Shown here: positions 37,089-46,170 of the stretch, one piece after another
How the letters are laid out: every line of letters begins with the position of its first letter
Numbering within the stretch: the first letter of the stretch is position 1
Assembly (NCBI RefSeq): GCF_003254295.1
Contig: NZ_QKZO01000002.1
Span: 142,820 to 206,819 of the forward strand
Reading direction: 5' to 3'
Length of the DNA: 64,000 nucleotides
Source: Rhodobacter capsulatus
Lineage (GTDB): Bacteria > Pseudomonadota > Alphaproteobacteria > Rhodobacterales > Rhodobacteraceae
Translations under genes and position numbers: made by a program
The notes under the pieces: generated by a model
Told to the model about the DNA's origin: nothing
Seen by the model: only the letters and a program-made list of their open reading frames with translations
The model's database searches: none

Positions 37089-37262
37089 ATGCAGGCGGTT
37101 CTGAGCGAAGGATACCGGAGCGTCTCGCTCGTCTTCGATCTTGCGGCCGACCGCATTCTGGTGCCGGTGGCGATCTTCGTCGCGCTGGCCGGGGCTCTGG
37201 TGATCGGCATCGAGGTTTCGGCGCTGCTTTCCCCCGCCGATCCGGCCCTGTATCAGCTTTGA
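37089..37262 (+). CDS. 57-residue single-span membrane protein
   Basis: A short frame with a strong Shine-Dalgarno (AAAGGAGACCCGATC before ATG 37089) that encodes 57 residues: a polar N-terminus (MQAVLSEGYRSV), one hydrophobic span of about 22 residues (LVPVAIFVALAGALVIGIEV), and a short tail ending PALYQL. I do not recognise a family. It lies between rseP and bamA, 107 and 121 bases from them, downstream of a palindrome CCTAATTAGG (37031-37040). Its hydrophobicity and RBS support coding. Inference: a small envelope protein. Confidence 0.6.
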   Translation: MQAVLSEGYRSVSLVFDLAADRILVPVAIFVALAGALVIGIEVSALLSPADPALYQL

Positions 37263-37313
37263 CCGATCTACCATATCTCGCGCTTTCCTGGCGCCCGAAC
37301 ACGGTCTGTCGCT

Positions 37314-37342
37314 TTGACAAGGGCCGTCTTTCTCGCTAGTCA
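37314..37342 (+). promoter_or_regulatory. Sigma-70-like promoter of bamA
   Basis: TTGACA at 37314-37319, exact 17-base spacer, TAGTCA at 37337-37342, 42 bases before the bamA ATG. It would give bamA and the lpx genes their own transcript within the run. Confidence 0.5.
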
Positions 37343-37383
37343 CGTCAGAGAACTGCGCCAAGCGACCTGACGGGGAGAGTGCG

Positions 37384-39768
37384 ATGACGATCCGGCTGCA
37401 ACTTGCCAAGCCCAGGGCGAAGACCCGTCTGGGGACGCTCGCGACCAGCACATTCCTTGCCCTTGCCGTGCCTTGCGCCTTTGTCGCCGCGCCCGTGCTG
37501 GCGCAGGACTATGCCTTTCAAAGCGTGAAGATCGAGGGCAACGACCGGGTCGAACCGGCGACGATCCTCAGCTATGCCGGAATCGCCAAGGGCGCCAGGG
37601 TCAGCGCCGGGGCGCTGAACGACGCGTTTCAGCGGCTGCAGGGCTCGGGCCTGTTCGAAAGCGTCGAGATCGTGCCGCAGGGCGGCACGCTGCTGATCCG
37701 GGTCAAGGAATATCCGACCGTCAACGTCGTCGATTTCGAGGGCAACAAGATCCTCAAGGATGACAAGCTGGCCGGGCTGGTGAAGACGCAGCCGCGCAAG
37801 GTGTTCTCTCCGGCGACGCTCGAGGCCGATGCCGCCGCGCTCGCCGAGGGCTACGCCACCACCGGCCGTCTGGCCGCCCGCGTCGATCCGAAAGTGATCA
37901 AGCGCGACGGCAACCGCGTCGATGTCGTCTTCGAGATCAAGGAAGGCGCCGTCTCCGAGGTCAACCGCATCACCTTCACCGGCAACCGCTCCTTCTCGGA
38001 CCGGCGTCTGCGCGACGTGCTGGGCACGAAACAGGCGGGCATCCTGCACCGGCTGATCCAGCGCGACACCTTCGTCCCCGACAGGGTGCAGCTTGACCGG
38101 CAGATGCTGGTCGATTTCTACCATTCCCGCGGCTATCCGGATGTGGAAGTGACCGGCGTCTCCTCGGAAATGACGCGCGACCGCGAAGGTTTCTTCATGA
38201 CCTTCAGCATCCGCGAAGGGCAGCAATACAAGTTCGGCCAGATCACCACGGTGTCCGAAGTGGGCGAGCTTGACGCCAAGGAGTTCGAGGGGCTGGCAAA
38301 GATCCGCTCGGGCCGGATCTATTCGCCGACCGACATCGATTACGCCGTGACCCGGATGGAGGAAGTCGCGCTGCGCAAGGGCGTGAACTTTGTCCGCGTC
38401 GATCCGCGCATCACCCGCGATCCGCGCACGCAGACGCTGAACGTCGAATTCGCGCTGGTGCGGGGCGAGCGCGTCTTTGTCGAGCGCATCGACATCGAGG
38501 GCAACACCACCACGCTGGACAGCGTGATCCGGCGCGAGTTCAACACGGTGGAAGGCGACCCCTTCAACCCGCGCGAAATCAAGAACGCCTCGGAACGGAT
38601 CCGCGCGCTTGGCTTCTTCTCCAAGGCCGATGTCGGCACGAAACCGGGCACCGGCCCCGATCAGGTGATCGTCGGCGTCGATGTCGAGGAACAGCCGACC
38701 GGTTCGCTGACCTTTGGCGCCAGCTACGGGGCTTCGGCCGGGTTCGGGATCAATGCCTCGCTCGAGGAAGCGAACTTCCTGGGCCGTGGGCAATATCTGG
38801 GCATCTCCATCGGCACGACCAAGGACAACCAGCAGAATTCGATCGACTTCATCGAGCCGCATCTTCTGGGCCGCGACCTGAAGGGGCGGTTCCGGATCTG
38901 GTACAACACTTCGGAAAGCGACAATTCCGATTACAACACCAAGATGATGGGGCTTACGCCCTCGCTCGAATTCCCGCTGGCGCGGAACGCGCGGCTGGAA
39001 ATGCGCTACAGCTTCCTGAACAACGAGCTCTACGGTGTGACGGACTATGACGCCGATCCGGATAGCGATTCCGCGACGAATGATGCGGTCGGCTCCTCGT
39101 GGATCCTGAGCGACGAAGAGGGCAAGCGCAGCAGCATGGGCCCGGGTTATACCTACACGTTCGACACCCGCCGCACCGGCATCGACCCGCGCACCGGCTT
39201 CACCTTCCGTTTCAGCCAGGATCTTTATGGCCTGGGCGGCGATGTCGAGGCGCTGAAGACCACGGCCCTGTTGCGCGCCGAGCGCAAGGTCTGGAACGAG
39301 GATGTGACCTTGCGCGCCGAGCTGGAAGGCGGCGCGATCGCGGCGCGGGGCGATACCACGCTGACGGTTCTGGATCGCTTTTCGGGCAACAACAAGGTGC
39401 GGGGCTTCGAGGGCAATGGCTACGGCCCGCGCGATCTGAAGGTGCCGAACCAGGACGCCCTGGGCGGCAAGTATTATGCCGCGCTGCGGCTGGAAACCGA
39501 ATTCCCGCTGGGCTTGCCCGAGGAATACGGCATCCATGGCGGTCTGTTCTGGGATACCGGCTCGGTCTGGGGGCTCGACAAGACCGCGGGCGGTCCGAGC
39601 CGCACCGATACGGTCGATGACTCGATGCATCTGCGCTCCTCGGTCGGTTTTTCGGTGTTCTGGGATTCCGCGCTTGGCCCGCTGCGGCTGAACTTCATGA
39701 CGGCGCTGAAAAAGGAAGACTACGACGAGGAACAGAACTTCGATCTGACCATCGCGACGAAGTTCTGA
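37384..39768 (+). CDS. bamA: Outer-membrane assembly factor BamA
   Basis: Inserts beta-barrel proteins into the outer membrane. 794 residues: a signal peptide cleaved after VLA (about residue 40), five POTRA domains (about 42-440; the last begins RVFVERIDIEGN), and an Omp85 barrel with the lid-loop motif VRGFEGN (as usual VRGF/Y) and RTGFTFRFSQDL. It ends in Phe, as barrels do (IATKF). ATG 37384 follows GGGGAGAGTGCG. Confidence 0.97.
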   Translation: MTIRLQLAKPRAKTRLGTLATSTFLALAVPCAFVAAPVLAQDYAFQSVKIEGNDRVEPATILSYAGIAKGARVSAGALNDAFQRLQGSGLFESVEIVPQGGTLLIRVKEYPTVNVVDFEGNKILKDDKLAGLVKTQPRKVFSPATLEADAAALAEGYATTGRLAARVDPKVIKRDGNRVDVVFEIKEGAVSEVNRITFTGNRSFSDRRLRDVLGTKQAGILHRLIQRDTFVPDRVQLDRQMLVDFYHSRGYPDVEVTGVSSEMTRDREGFFMTFSIREGQQYKFGQITTVSEVGELDAKEFEGLAKIRSGRIYSPTDIDYAVTRMEEVALRKGVNFVRVDPRITRDPRTQTLNVEFALVRGERVFVERIDIEGNTTTLDSVIRREFNTVEGDPFNPREIKNASERIRALGFFSKADVGTKPGTGPDQVIVGVDVEEQPTGSLTFGASYGASAGFGINASLEEANFLGRGQYLGISIGTTKDNQQNSIDFIEPHLLGRDLKGRFRIWYNTSESDNSDYNTKMMGLTPSLEFPLARNARLEMRYSFLNNELYGVTDYDADPDSDSATNDAVGSSWILSDEEGKRSSMGPGYTYTFDTRRTGIDPRTGFTFRFSQDLYGLGGDVEALKTTALLRAERKVWNEDVTLRAELEGGAIAARGDTTLTVLDRFSGNNKVRGFEGNGYGPRDLKVPNQDALGGKYYAALRLETEFPLGLPEEYGIHGGLFWDTGSVWGLDKTAGGPSRTDTVDDSMHLRSSVGFSVFWDSALGPLRLNFMTALKKEDYDEEQNFDLTIATKF

Positions 39769-39772
39769 GCCG

Positions 39773-40405
39773 ATGCGGCGGATGCGCCAGCGCAAAGCCC
39801 TGACGGGGCCGGGGAGCCTCCCCGGCCTTTTGCGCCTGTGCCTTGCCGCGGCGGTGCTGGCGCTTGGCCTTGCGGCGCCGGTCCGGGCCGAGCCGGTGGC
39901 CCCGGCCGCGGTGCCGGTGCTGACGCTCGATTTCGAGCGGCTCTTCGATGACACGCTCTGGGGCAAGGCGATCGCCGCCGAGATGACCCGCGAGTCGACG
40001 GCGCTTGCGGCGGAAAACACCCGCATCGCCGATGACCTGATCGCCGAGGAAAAGCTGCTGACCGAACGCCGGGCGAAGCTGACGCCCGCGGCCTTTCGCG
40101 CCGAGGCCGATGCTTTCGACGAACGCGCGACGGGGATCCGCGCGGCGCAAAAGGCCAAGGCGCAGGCGCTGACGCAAAGCTTCGAGGCGGCGCAGCAGGC
40201 GTTTTTCGTCGCCTCCGGCCCGCTGATCGACGAGATCCTGACCCGCCGCGGCGCGGTGATGGTGCTCGATCGCCGGGCGATCATCCGCGGCCTGGAAGCC
40301 GCCGACATCACCGAGGATCTGGCGCGGCTGATGGATGCGCGTCTGGGCGCGGGCCCCGCCGCCGCGCCCGGCCAGCCCGGGTCCGGGGCGGGCGGCGGCG
40401 AATAG
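39773..40405 (+). CDS. skp: OmpH/Skp-family periplasmic chaperone
   Basis: 210 residues with a signal peptide ending APVRA (residue 39), a short beta strand ([12 protein letters not shown]) and a long alanine/glutamate-rich coiled coil ([20 protein letters not shown] and on), as in Skp. The C-terminal 20 residues are Gly/Ala/Pro-rich. It follows bamA after four bases and probably escorts its clients. It is longer than E. coli Skp (161), as is usual in this group. Confidence 0.88.
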   Translation: MRRMRQRKALTGPGSLPGLLRLCLAAAVLALGLAAPVRAEPVAPAAVPVLTLDFERLFDDTLWGKAIAAEMTRESTALAAENTRIADDLIAEEKLLTERRAKLTPAAFRAEADAFDERATGIRAAQKAKAQALTQSFEAAQQAFFVASGPLIDEILTRRGAVMVLDRRAIIRGLEAADITEDLARLMDARLGAGPAAAPGQPGSGAGGGE

Positions 40406-40509
40406 CCGCCCATGCCGATGCGCCCCGTCCTTGCCAAGCGGAACGCGCGACGCTAGCAACGGCCAAAGGCCCCGACCCTGCAGCAGGGCCCGTTTTGGAA
40501 GGATCGAAG

Positions 40510-40971
40510 ATGAGCGAACCCGCCCCCCATACCAGCGCCGATCTGAGCCTGATCAAGCGGATCATCCCGCACCGTTACCCCTTCCTGATGGTCGACAAGG
40601 TGCGCGACATCGTGCCCTTCGAAAGCGCGGTCGGCATCAAATGCGTGACCAACAACGAGCCGCAATTCACCGGCCATTTCCCCGAGGAACCGGTGATGCC
40701 GGGGGTGATGATCGTCGAAGCGATGGCGCAGACGGCGGCGGTGGTCGTGGGCATTTCGATGAACGTGATCGACAAGCCCTTGGGCACCTATTTCATGGCG
40801 ATCGACGCCTGCAAGTTCCGCCGCAAGGTGGTGCCGGGCGACGTGCTGGAAATGCGGGTGACGGTCAAGCGCGGCGGTGGCAAGGTATGGAAATTCCTCG
40901 GCGAATCCTTCGTCGAGGGGCAGCTGGCGGCCACCGCCGAATTCACCGCGATGATGGATCTGAAGGGCTGA
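40510..40971 (+). CDS. fabZ: (3R)-hydroxyacyl-ACP dehydratase
   Basis: Dehydratase of fatty-acid elongation. 153 residues: [13 protein letters not shown] with the active-site His, then [18 protein letters not shown] with the catalytic Glu, hotdog fold. The ATG at 40510 has GGAAGGATCGAAG before it. Directly upstream one expects lpxD in many genomes, but it is not here. Two bases separate it from lpxA. Confidence 0.97.
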   Translation: MSEPAPHTSADLSLIKRIIPHRYPFLMVDKVRDIVPFESAVGIKCVTNNEPQFTGHFPEEPVMPGVMIVEAMAQTAAVVVGISMNVIDKPLGTYFMAIDACKFRRKVVPGDVLEMRVTVKRGGGKVWKFLGESFVEGQLAATAEFTAMMDLKG

Positions 40972-40973
40972 CC

Positions 40974-41768
40974 ATGGCCGTTGACGCAACCGCCCGCGTG
41001 CATGTCTCCTCGGTGATCGAGCCGGGGGCGGTGATCGGCCCGGGCTGCCAGATCGGCCCGTTCTGCCACATCGGCCCCGAGGTCGTGCTGGCCGAGGGGG
41101 TGGAGCTGAAAAGCCATGTGGTGATCGCCGGCGCGACCGAGATCGGCGCGGGCACCGTGGTCTTTCCCTTCGCCTCGCTGGGGCAGATCCCGCAGGATCT
41201 GAAATTCAAGGGCGAAAAGACCCGGCTGGTGATCGGTGCGCGCAACCGCATCCGCGAATATGTGACGATGAACTGCGGCACCGAGGGCGGCGGCGGCGTG
41301 ACCCGGGTCGGCGACGACGGGCTGTTCATGGCCAATGCCCATGTCGCGCATGACGTGCAGATCGGCAACCGGGTCATTCTGGTGAATTCGGTCGCCATCG
41401 CGGGCCATTGCGTGATCGAAGACGATGTGATCGTTGGCGGGCTTTCGGGCGTGCATCAATGGGTGCGCATCGGCCATGGCGCGATCATCGGTGCTTTGTC
41501 GATGGTGGCTTCGGATGTGATCCCGCATGCGCTGGTGGCGGGGCCGCGCGCGGGGCTTGAGGGGCTGAACCTTGTCGGGCTCAAACGCCGCGGTGTCGAA
41601 CGTTCCGAAATTTCAGCATTGCGCGAACTTTACATGGCGCTTGGCGAGGGCAATTTCCGCGAACAGGCCCGCAAGCTCTCGGAAGAGGGGACGGAGAGCC
41701 GCCACGTTCGCGAAGTGCTTGATTTCATCCTCGGTCCCTCGGACCGCAGCTTCCTGACGCCGCGATGA
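40974..41768 (+). CDS. lpxA: UDP-N-acetylglucosamine acyltransferase
   Basis: First step of lipid A synthesis. 264 residues with the left-handed beta-helix hexapeptide repeats (VIEPGAVIGPGCQIGPFC), FKGEKTRLVIG, NRIREYVTMNCGT, the catalytic His in NAHVAHDVQIG, and the C-terminal GLNLVGLKRRGV helices. Coupled to lpxI by ATGA. Confidence 0.97.
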   Translation: MAVDATARVHVSSVIEPGAVIGPGCQIGPFCHIGPEVVLAEGVELKSHVVIAGATEIGAGTVVFPFASLGQIPQDLKFKGEKTRLVIGARNRIREYVTMNCGTEGGGGVTRVGDDGLFMANAHVAHDVQIGNRVILVNSVAIAGHCVIEDDVIVGGLSGVHQWVRIGHGAIIGALSMVASDVIPHALVAGPRAGLEGLNLVGLKRRGVERSEISALRELYMALGEGNFREQARKLSEEGTESRHVREVLDFILGPSDRSFLTPR

Positions 41769-42571
41769 GCGTGGGATCTGAAACCGCGCTGATCGCCGGG
41801 GGCGGCGCGCTGCCCGGGCTGCTGCTGCAAGCCGCGCCCGGGATGCTGGTCTGCGCGCTTGAAGGCCAGCCCGCTCCGGGCGGATCGGTGCTGCCGTTCC
41901 GCATCGAACGGCTGGTGCCGTTCCTCGACGCGCTGACGGATCGCGGCATCCGGCGTGTCTGTTTCGCGGGCGCGATGCAACGCCCGAAGCTGGAGCCCGA
42001 GCTTTTCGACGCCCGCACCGCCGCGCTGGTGCCGCGGCTTGTGGGCGCGATGCAAGCGGGCGATGATGCGACGCTGCGCGCGGTGATCGCGCTTTTCGAG
42101 GAATGGGAGTTCGAGGTGATCGGCGCCGACCGGGTCGCCCCGGGTCTTGTGCCGGGCGACGGGCTTTTGTGCGGCACGGTCGGCGATCAGGACCAGCTGG
42201 ATGCTGCGCGCGCAGCAGAGATCGTCGCGGCCTTGGGCGCGGTCGATGTCGGGCAGGGCGCGGTCGTGGCGCGCGGTCTCTGCCTTGGGGTCGAGGCGCT
42301 TCCGGGCACCGATGCGCTGCTGGATTTCGTCGCCGCGCATCGCGGGCTGGTGCCGCTGCCGAAGGCGGGCGTCTTCTTCAAGGCGCCGAAACCGGGGCAG
42401 GATCGCCGCATCGACCTGCCCGCGCTCGGTCCGCAGACCGTGGCCAAGGTCGCCGCGGCCGGTCTTTCCGGCATCGTTTTCGAAGCGGGGGGCGTGCTGC
42501 TTCTGGACCGCGCGGCGACGATCGCGGCCGCCGAAGCGGCGGGGATCTTCCTTTGGGGGCGCTCTCCGTGA
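41765..42571 (+). CDS. lpxI: UDP-2,3-diacylglucosamine pyrophosphatase, LpxI type
   Basis: Hydrolyses UDP-2,3-diacylglucosamine to lipid X; the alphaproteobacterial replacement of LpxH. 268 residues (DUF1009): N-terminal ALIAGGGALPGLLL, CFAGAMQRPKLEPE, and the C-terminal domain with LGVEALPGTDALLDF and GLSGIVFEAGGVLLLDR. Start overlaps lpxA, stop overlaps lpxB (GTGA). Confidence 0.95.
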   Translation: MSVGSETALIAGGGALPGLLLQAAPGMLVCALEGQPAPGGSVLPFRIERLVPFLDALTDRGIRRVCFAGAMQRPKLEPELFDARTAALVPRLVGAMQAGDDATLRAVIALFEEWEFEVIGADRVAPGLVPGDGLLCGTVGDQDQLDAARAAEIVAALGAVDVGQGAVVARGLCLGVEALPGTDALLDFVAAHRGLVPLPKAGVFFKAPKPGQDRRIDLPALGPQTVAKVAAAGLSGIVFEAGGVLLLDRAATIAAAEAAGIFLWGRSP

Positions 42572-43719
42572 AGCTTTTCCTCGTCGCCGGCGAAGCCTCT
42601 GGCGACAAGCTTGGCGCGGCGCTGATGGCGGCGCTGACCGACCTTGTTCCCGGTGTGACTTTCGTGGGCATCGGCGGGCCGCAGATGGAAGCCCTTGGCC
42701 TGCAAAGCCTTTTCCCGATGGAAGAGCTGTCGGTGATGGGCCTTCTGGAAGTGCTGCCGAAATATCGCCAGCTGAAACGCCGCATTGCCGAGACGGCAGA
42801 GGCGGTGCTGAAGACGGCACCCGACGCGCTCATCACCATCGACAGCCCGGATTTCTGCCTGCGCGTGGCGCGGATCGTCAAGGCGGCGCGCCCGGCGCAA
42901 AAGACCGTGCATTACGTCGCCCCCTCGGTCTGGGCCTGGCGTCCCGGTCGCGCGGCGAAGATGGCCGAGGTGATCGACCACGTTCTGGCGCTTTTGCCCT
43001 TCGAGCCGCCCTATATGACCGCCGCGGGGATGAGCTGCGATTTCGTCGGCCATCCGGTCGTGGCCGAGCCGCGGGCCCCGGCCGCCGAAGCCGCCGCGCT
43101 GCGCCAGACCCTGATGATCGGCCCGGATCAGCCGGTGCTGCTGTGTCTGCCCGGCTCGCGCCGCGGCGAGGTGAAGCGGCTGATGCCACGCTTTGCCGCG
43201 ACCGTTGCTGCGCTGCGGCGAGATCTGCCCGGGCTGCGCGTGCTCATTCCCACCGTGCGCGGCGTGGCGCCTTTGGTGCGCAAGCTGGCCTGTCGCTGGG
43301 ACGAGGTGCCGAATGTGATTTCGGACCCGGCCGAAAAGCGCGCCGCCTTTGCCACGGCCAATCTGGCGCTTGCGGCCTCGGGCACGGTCAGTCTGGAACT
43401 GGCGGCGAACCGGGTGCCGATGGTGATCGGCTACCGGATGAACTGGCTCACCTGGCACATCACGAAACGCGCGATGCTGATCGACACGGTGACGCTGGTG
43501 AACCTTGTGTCCGAAACCCGGGCCGTGCCGGAATTCCTGGGCCCGGCCTGTCGGCCGAAACCCATGGCGCGGGCCTTGCAGGAATTGCTGCAAGATCCGC
43601 AACGCCGCGCGGAACAGGTTTCCGCAATGGAAACAACGATGCAGCGGCTGGGCGAGGGCGGCGAGGCCCCGGGCCTGCGCGCCGCGCGATCGGTTCTTTC
43701 CTTCCTTCAAAGGGGCTGA
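42568..43719 (+). CDS. lpxB: Lipid-A-disaccharide synthase
   Basis: Joins UDP-diacylglucosamine and lipid X. 383 residues: LFLVAGEASGDKLGA, FVGIGGPQME, TIDSPDFCLRVA, YVAPSVWAWRPGRA, GSRRGEVKRL, and VIGYRMNWLTWHI. The start is GTG at 42568, overlapping the lpxI stop as GTGA. Its last 13 bases overlap the convergent pxpA gene. Confidence 0.96.
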   Translation: MKLFLVAGEASGDKLGAALMAALTDLVPGVTFVGIGGPQMEALGLQSLFPMEELSVMGLLEVLPKYRQLKRRIAETAEAVLKTAPDALITIDSPDFCLRVARIVKAARPAQKTVHYVAPSVWAWRPGRAAKMAEVIDHVLALLPFEPPYMTAAGMSCDFVGHPVVAEPRAPAAEAAALRQTLMIGPDQPVLLCLPGSRRGEVKRLMPRFAATVAALRRDLPGLRVLIPTVRGVAPLVRKLACRWDEVPNVISDPAEKRAAFATANLALAASGTVSLELAANRVPMVIGYRMNWLTWHITKRAMLIDTVTLVNLVSETRAVPEFLGPACRPKPMARALQELLQDPQRRAEQVSAMETTMQRLGEGGEAPGLRAARSVLSFLQRG

Positions 43720-44444
43720 AGCACGACCCCTTCGGCCTGCAATTTGCTGCGCAGCAATTTCGCCATTTCAAGAGCTTGCGGCGTGTCGCCATGCAGGCAG
43801 ACAGTGTCGATCCGCGCCGGGATGCGATGGCCGCTGGCGGAAAGGATCGCGCCCGCGTGCAGCATCGCCAGAATCCGCGCCGCGGCCTCCTCGGCGTCAT
43901 GCAGCACCGCGCCCGGAAGCGACCGATCGAGCAGCGTTGCATCGTCGTTATAGGCGCGGTCGGCGAAAATCTCGCCCGCCCAATCGGCGGTCAGATCCCG
44001 CGCCGCAGTCTCTTGCGCGGTGGCCGAAAGCACCATCAGCTTCAGATCCGGCACGACGGAAAGCGCTGCCGCATAGCAGGTGCGGGCCAGATCGGCATCT
44101 TCGGACGCCATATTGGAGAGCGCCCCGTGCAGCTTGAAATGCCGCAATTTCAAGCCCTTGGCCTGCGCCACGGCGGCCATTGCGCCGGTCTGATACGCGA
44201 TCAGATCGACCAGCTCGGGTTTCGACAGCGCCATCCGCGTGCGGCCGAAATGCGCCCGGTCGTCAAAGCCCGGATGCACGCCGAGGCCGACGCCTTTCGC
44301 GGCGGCCAGCGCCATCACCCGCGCCATTTCCAGCGGCCCGCCCGCATGCAGCCCGCAGCAGATATTGGCCGAGGTCACGACGTCCAGCAGCGCCGCATCC
44401 GCGCCCGCCCCTTCGCCCATGTCGGAATTGAGATCAAGTTTCAT
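43707..44444 (-). CDS. pxpA: 5-oxoprolinase subunit A (LamB/YcsF family)
   Basis: 245 residues: LDLNSDMGEGAG at the start, SANICCGLHAGGPLEM, GVHPGFDDRAHFGR, VKLHGALSNMA-type segment (here FKLHGALSN), and EIFADRAYNDDATLLDRS. Family knowledge: PxpA with PxpB and PxpC hydrolyses 5-oxoproline (pyroglutamate) to glutamate with ATP. It is the last gene of a six-gene operon and overlaps pxpC as ATGA. Confidence 0.95.
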   Translation of the reverse strand: MKLDLNSDMGEGAGADAALLDVVTSANICCGLHAGGPLEMARVMALAAAKGVGLGVHPGFDDRAHFGRTRMALSKPELVDLIAYQTGAMAAVAQAKGLKLRHFKLHGALSNMASEDADLARTCYAAALSVVPDLKLMVLSATAQETAARDLTADWAGEIFADRAYNDDATLLDRSLPGAVLHDAEEAAARILAMLHAGAILSASGHRIPARIDTVCLHGDTPQALEMAKLLRSKLQAEGVVLQPL

Positions 44445-45454
44445 GCGTCCTCCTCGTCGCCGCGGATCATGCCCGAGATCAGCTGATAGGCCAAAAGATC
44501 GGTCATGTCGCGCGGATCGCGGGTCAGCGGGCGGAGCAGGCGGCGGATCTGCGCCAGCCAGAGCGCCTCGGGCGGCGAGGCGGTCTCGGCGGCATCGAGC
44601 GGGATTTCGACCAGCCTCAGGGCGGTTCCGGGGCGCGCCTGCGCGGCGCGGGGCAGATCAAGCGGGATCACCGTTCCAAGGCGCGGATAGCCACCGATGG
44701 TCTGGCAATCGGCGAGCAGCACAACCGCTTGTCCCGTCCCGGTCATCTGGATGTCGCCCGGGCCGATGAAATCCGAGAGCAAGCCCGAGGTTTCGGTGGC
44801 AAAAGCGGCCCCGTCTTGCAGCAGCGCCAGCCCCTGACGGCTGGCCGGACCGGCGCGGAAGCGGGTTGCAAAGGCGCGGGTCCGCGTTTCGGTGTCGAAA
44901 AGCGCGGTCTGCGGCCCCGCGATCACCCGCAGCGCGCCGCCGGTGAACCGGTCCTCCGGCGGCAGATGCTGCGGCGCGGCATCGGGGGCCGGATCGGCGC
45001 CGAAGGGCAGGCGCAGGCCCGCGTGAACCGGCGTGCCCAGCCCCGCCGCGGCAAGGGTGGCGCGGGCGCCGAGCGTTTCGGGTGTCAAAAGCCCGCCCGC
45101 GAGCGACAGATAGCCGTAAACGCCGCTCTCGCCAGGGCGCAGATCCAGGCATTCGCCGGGCGCGAGCAGATGGGAGGCGTTCCAGATCAGGGGTTTGCCA
45201 TCGCGGCTGGCCTGCATCGGCGCGCCGGTGAGCGCAATGCGGCTGGGGGCGGTGACGCGAAACCGCCCGCCCGTCAGCGGCAGTTCCAGCGCGGCTTGCG
45301 GGCCGGATTGGCCCAGAAGGGCCGCGGCTTCCCAGAGCGCACGCCGGTCGGCGGCGCCCCCGGTCGACAGACCGAATGCGGTGTAGCCCGGCCGCCCCAG
45401 ATCCTGCACCGAAATTCCGGGACCGGCGGAAATTACTTCCAGATATCCCGTCAT
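44441..45454 (-). CDS. pxpC: 5-oxoprolinase subunit C (biotin-dependent carboxyltransferase-like)
   Basis: 337 residues of the KipA/PxpC family: VISAGPGISVQDLGRPGYTA at the N-terminus with GLSTGGAADRRAL, CLDLRPGESGVYGYLSLAGG, and TGTGQAVVLLADCQTIGGYP near the C-terminus. The domain resembles the C-terminal part of urea carboxylase. Overlaps pxpB and pxpA by four bases each. Confidence 0.94.
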   Translation of the reverse strand: MTGYLEVISAGPGISVQDLGRPGYTAFGLSTGGAADRRALWEAAALLGQSGPQAALELPLTGGRFRVTAPSRIALTGAPMQASRDGKPLIWNASHLLAPGECLDLRPGESGVYGYLSLAGGLLTPETLGARATLAAAGLGTPVHAGLRLPFGADPAPDAAPQHLPPEDRFTGGALRVIAGPQTALFDTETRTRAFATRFRAGPASRQGLALLQDGAAFATETSGLLSDFIGPGDIQMTGTGQAVVLLADCQTIGGYPRLGTVIPLDLPRAAQARPGTALRLVEIPLDAAETASPPEALWLAQIRRLLRPLTRDPRDMTDLLAYQLISGMIRGDEEDA

Positions 45455-46170
45455 TTCGGAAAACTCCGAATTGCACCCCCCAAAGGATCGCCTTTTTCGA
45501 TCAGCATGGCGATGTTTTCGGCACTTGTCGGGGTGAATCGCAGAAAATCGCCCGGGCGCAGCAGGAAGGGCTCGGCGGCCTCGGCGGCAAAGGGACGAAA
45601 GGCGGTGCGGCCCAGCGCCCGCCATCCGGTGGGCGAGGGCGCGGCGAACAGCACGATCTGGCAGAGCGCGGTGGTGATCGTGCCCGCCGCGACCCGTGGT
45701 GTCAGCGCGGGCAGGCGGGGCATCTGCCAATGGTCGGGCAGGGTGCCCAAGTAAGGCTGGCCGGGCGCGAAGCCCAGCGCCAGAACCCGCAAGTTCGTTG
45801 CGCAAAGCTCTGAAATCAGGGTGGTTTCGCTGCGACCGGCAAGGGCTGCGGCCGCGGCCAGCTGCGGGCCTTCCACGCCGCCGAAACAGGCGGGCACCAG
45901 CCAATGCCGCGCAGCATCTTCCGGCGCCGCCGCATGGTCGAGACGGTCGCGCACCGCGCCAACGATGGCCGCGCGCGTCGTTTTCAGCCGGTCGAAGCGC
46001 AACAGGGCCGATCCCAGACCCGGCGCAACCTCGGTTTGTCCGGGCAGCGGATCGGCCGAAAGCGCCGCGGCAAGCCGCTGCGCCGCGGTGTTGGCGGCCT
46101 CCGACCAGGTGGTGGAAAAGCGCACCAGCAGGGCATCAAGGCCAAGCGGCAGGATCTCGGGCAGGCTCAT
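45451..46170 (-). CDS. pxpB: 5-oxoprolinase subunit B (KipI/PxpB)
   Basis: 239 residues of the cyclophilin-like KipI family: DALLVRFSTTWSEAAN, VPACFGGVEGPQLAAAAAL (where the ATP-binding PVCY-x-EFG pattern is altered), FAPGQPYLGTLPD, PRVAAGTITTALCQIVLFAA and GWRALGRT. In B. subtilis the relative KipI inhibits the sporulation kinase, but with PxpA and PxpC it is an oxoprolinase subunit. Overlaps the transglutaminase gene by ATGA. Confidence 0.92.
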   Translation of the reverse strand: MSLPEILPLGLDALLVRFSTTWSEAANTAAQRLAAALSADPLPGQTEVAPGLGSALLRFDRLKTTRAAIVGAVRDRLDHAAAPEDAARHWLVPACFGGVEGPQLAAAAALAGRSETTLISELCATNLRVLALGFAPGQPYLGTLPDHWQMPRLPALTPRVAAGTITTALCQIVLFAAPSPTGWRALGRTAFRPFAAEAAEPFLLRPGDFLRFTPTSAENIAMLIEKGDPLGGAIRSFPK

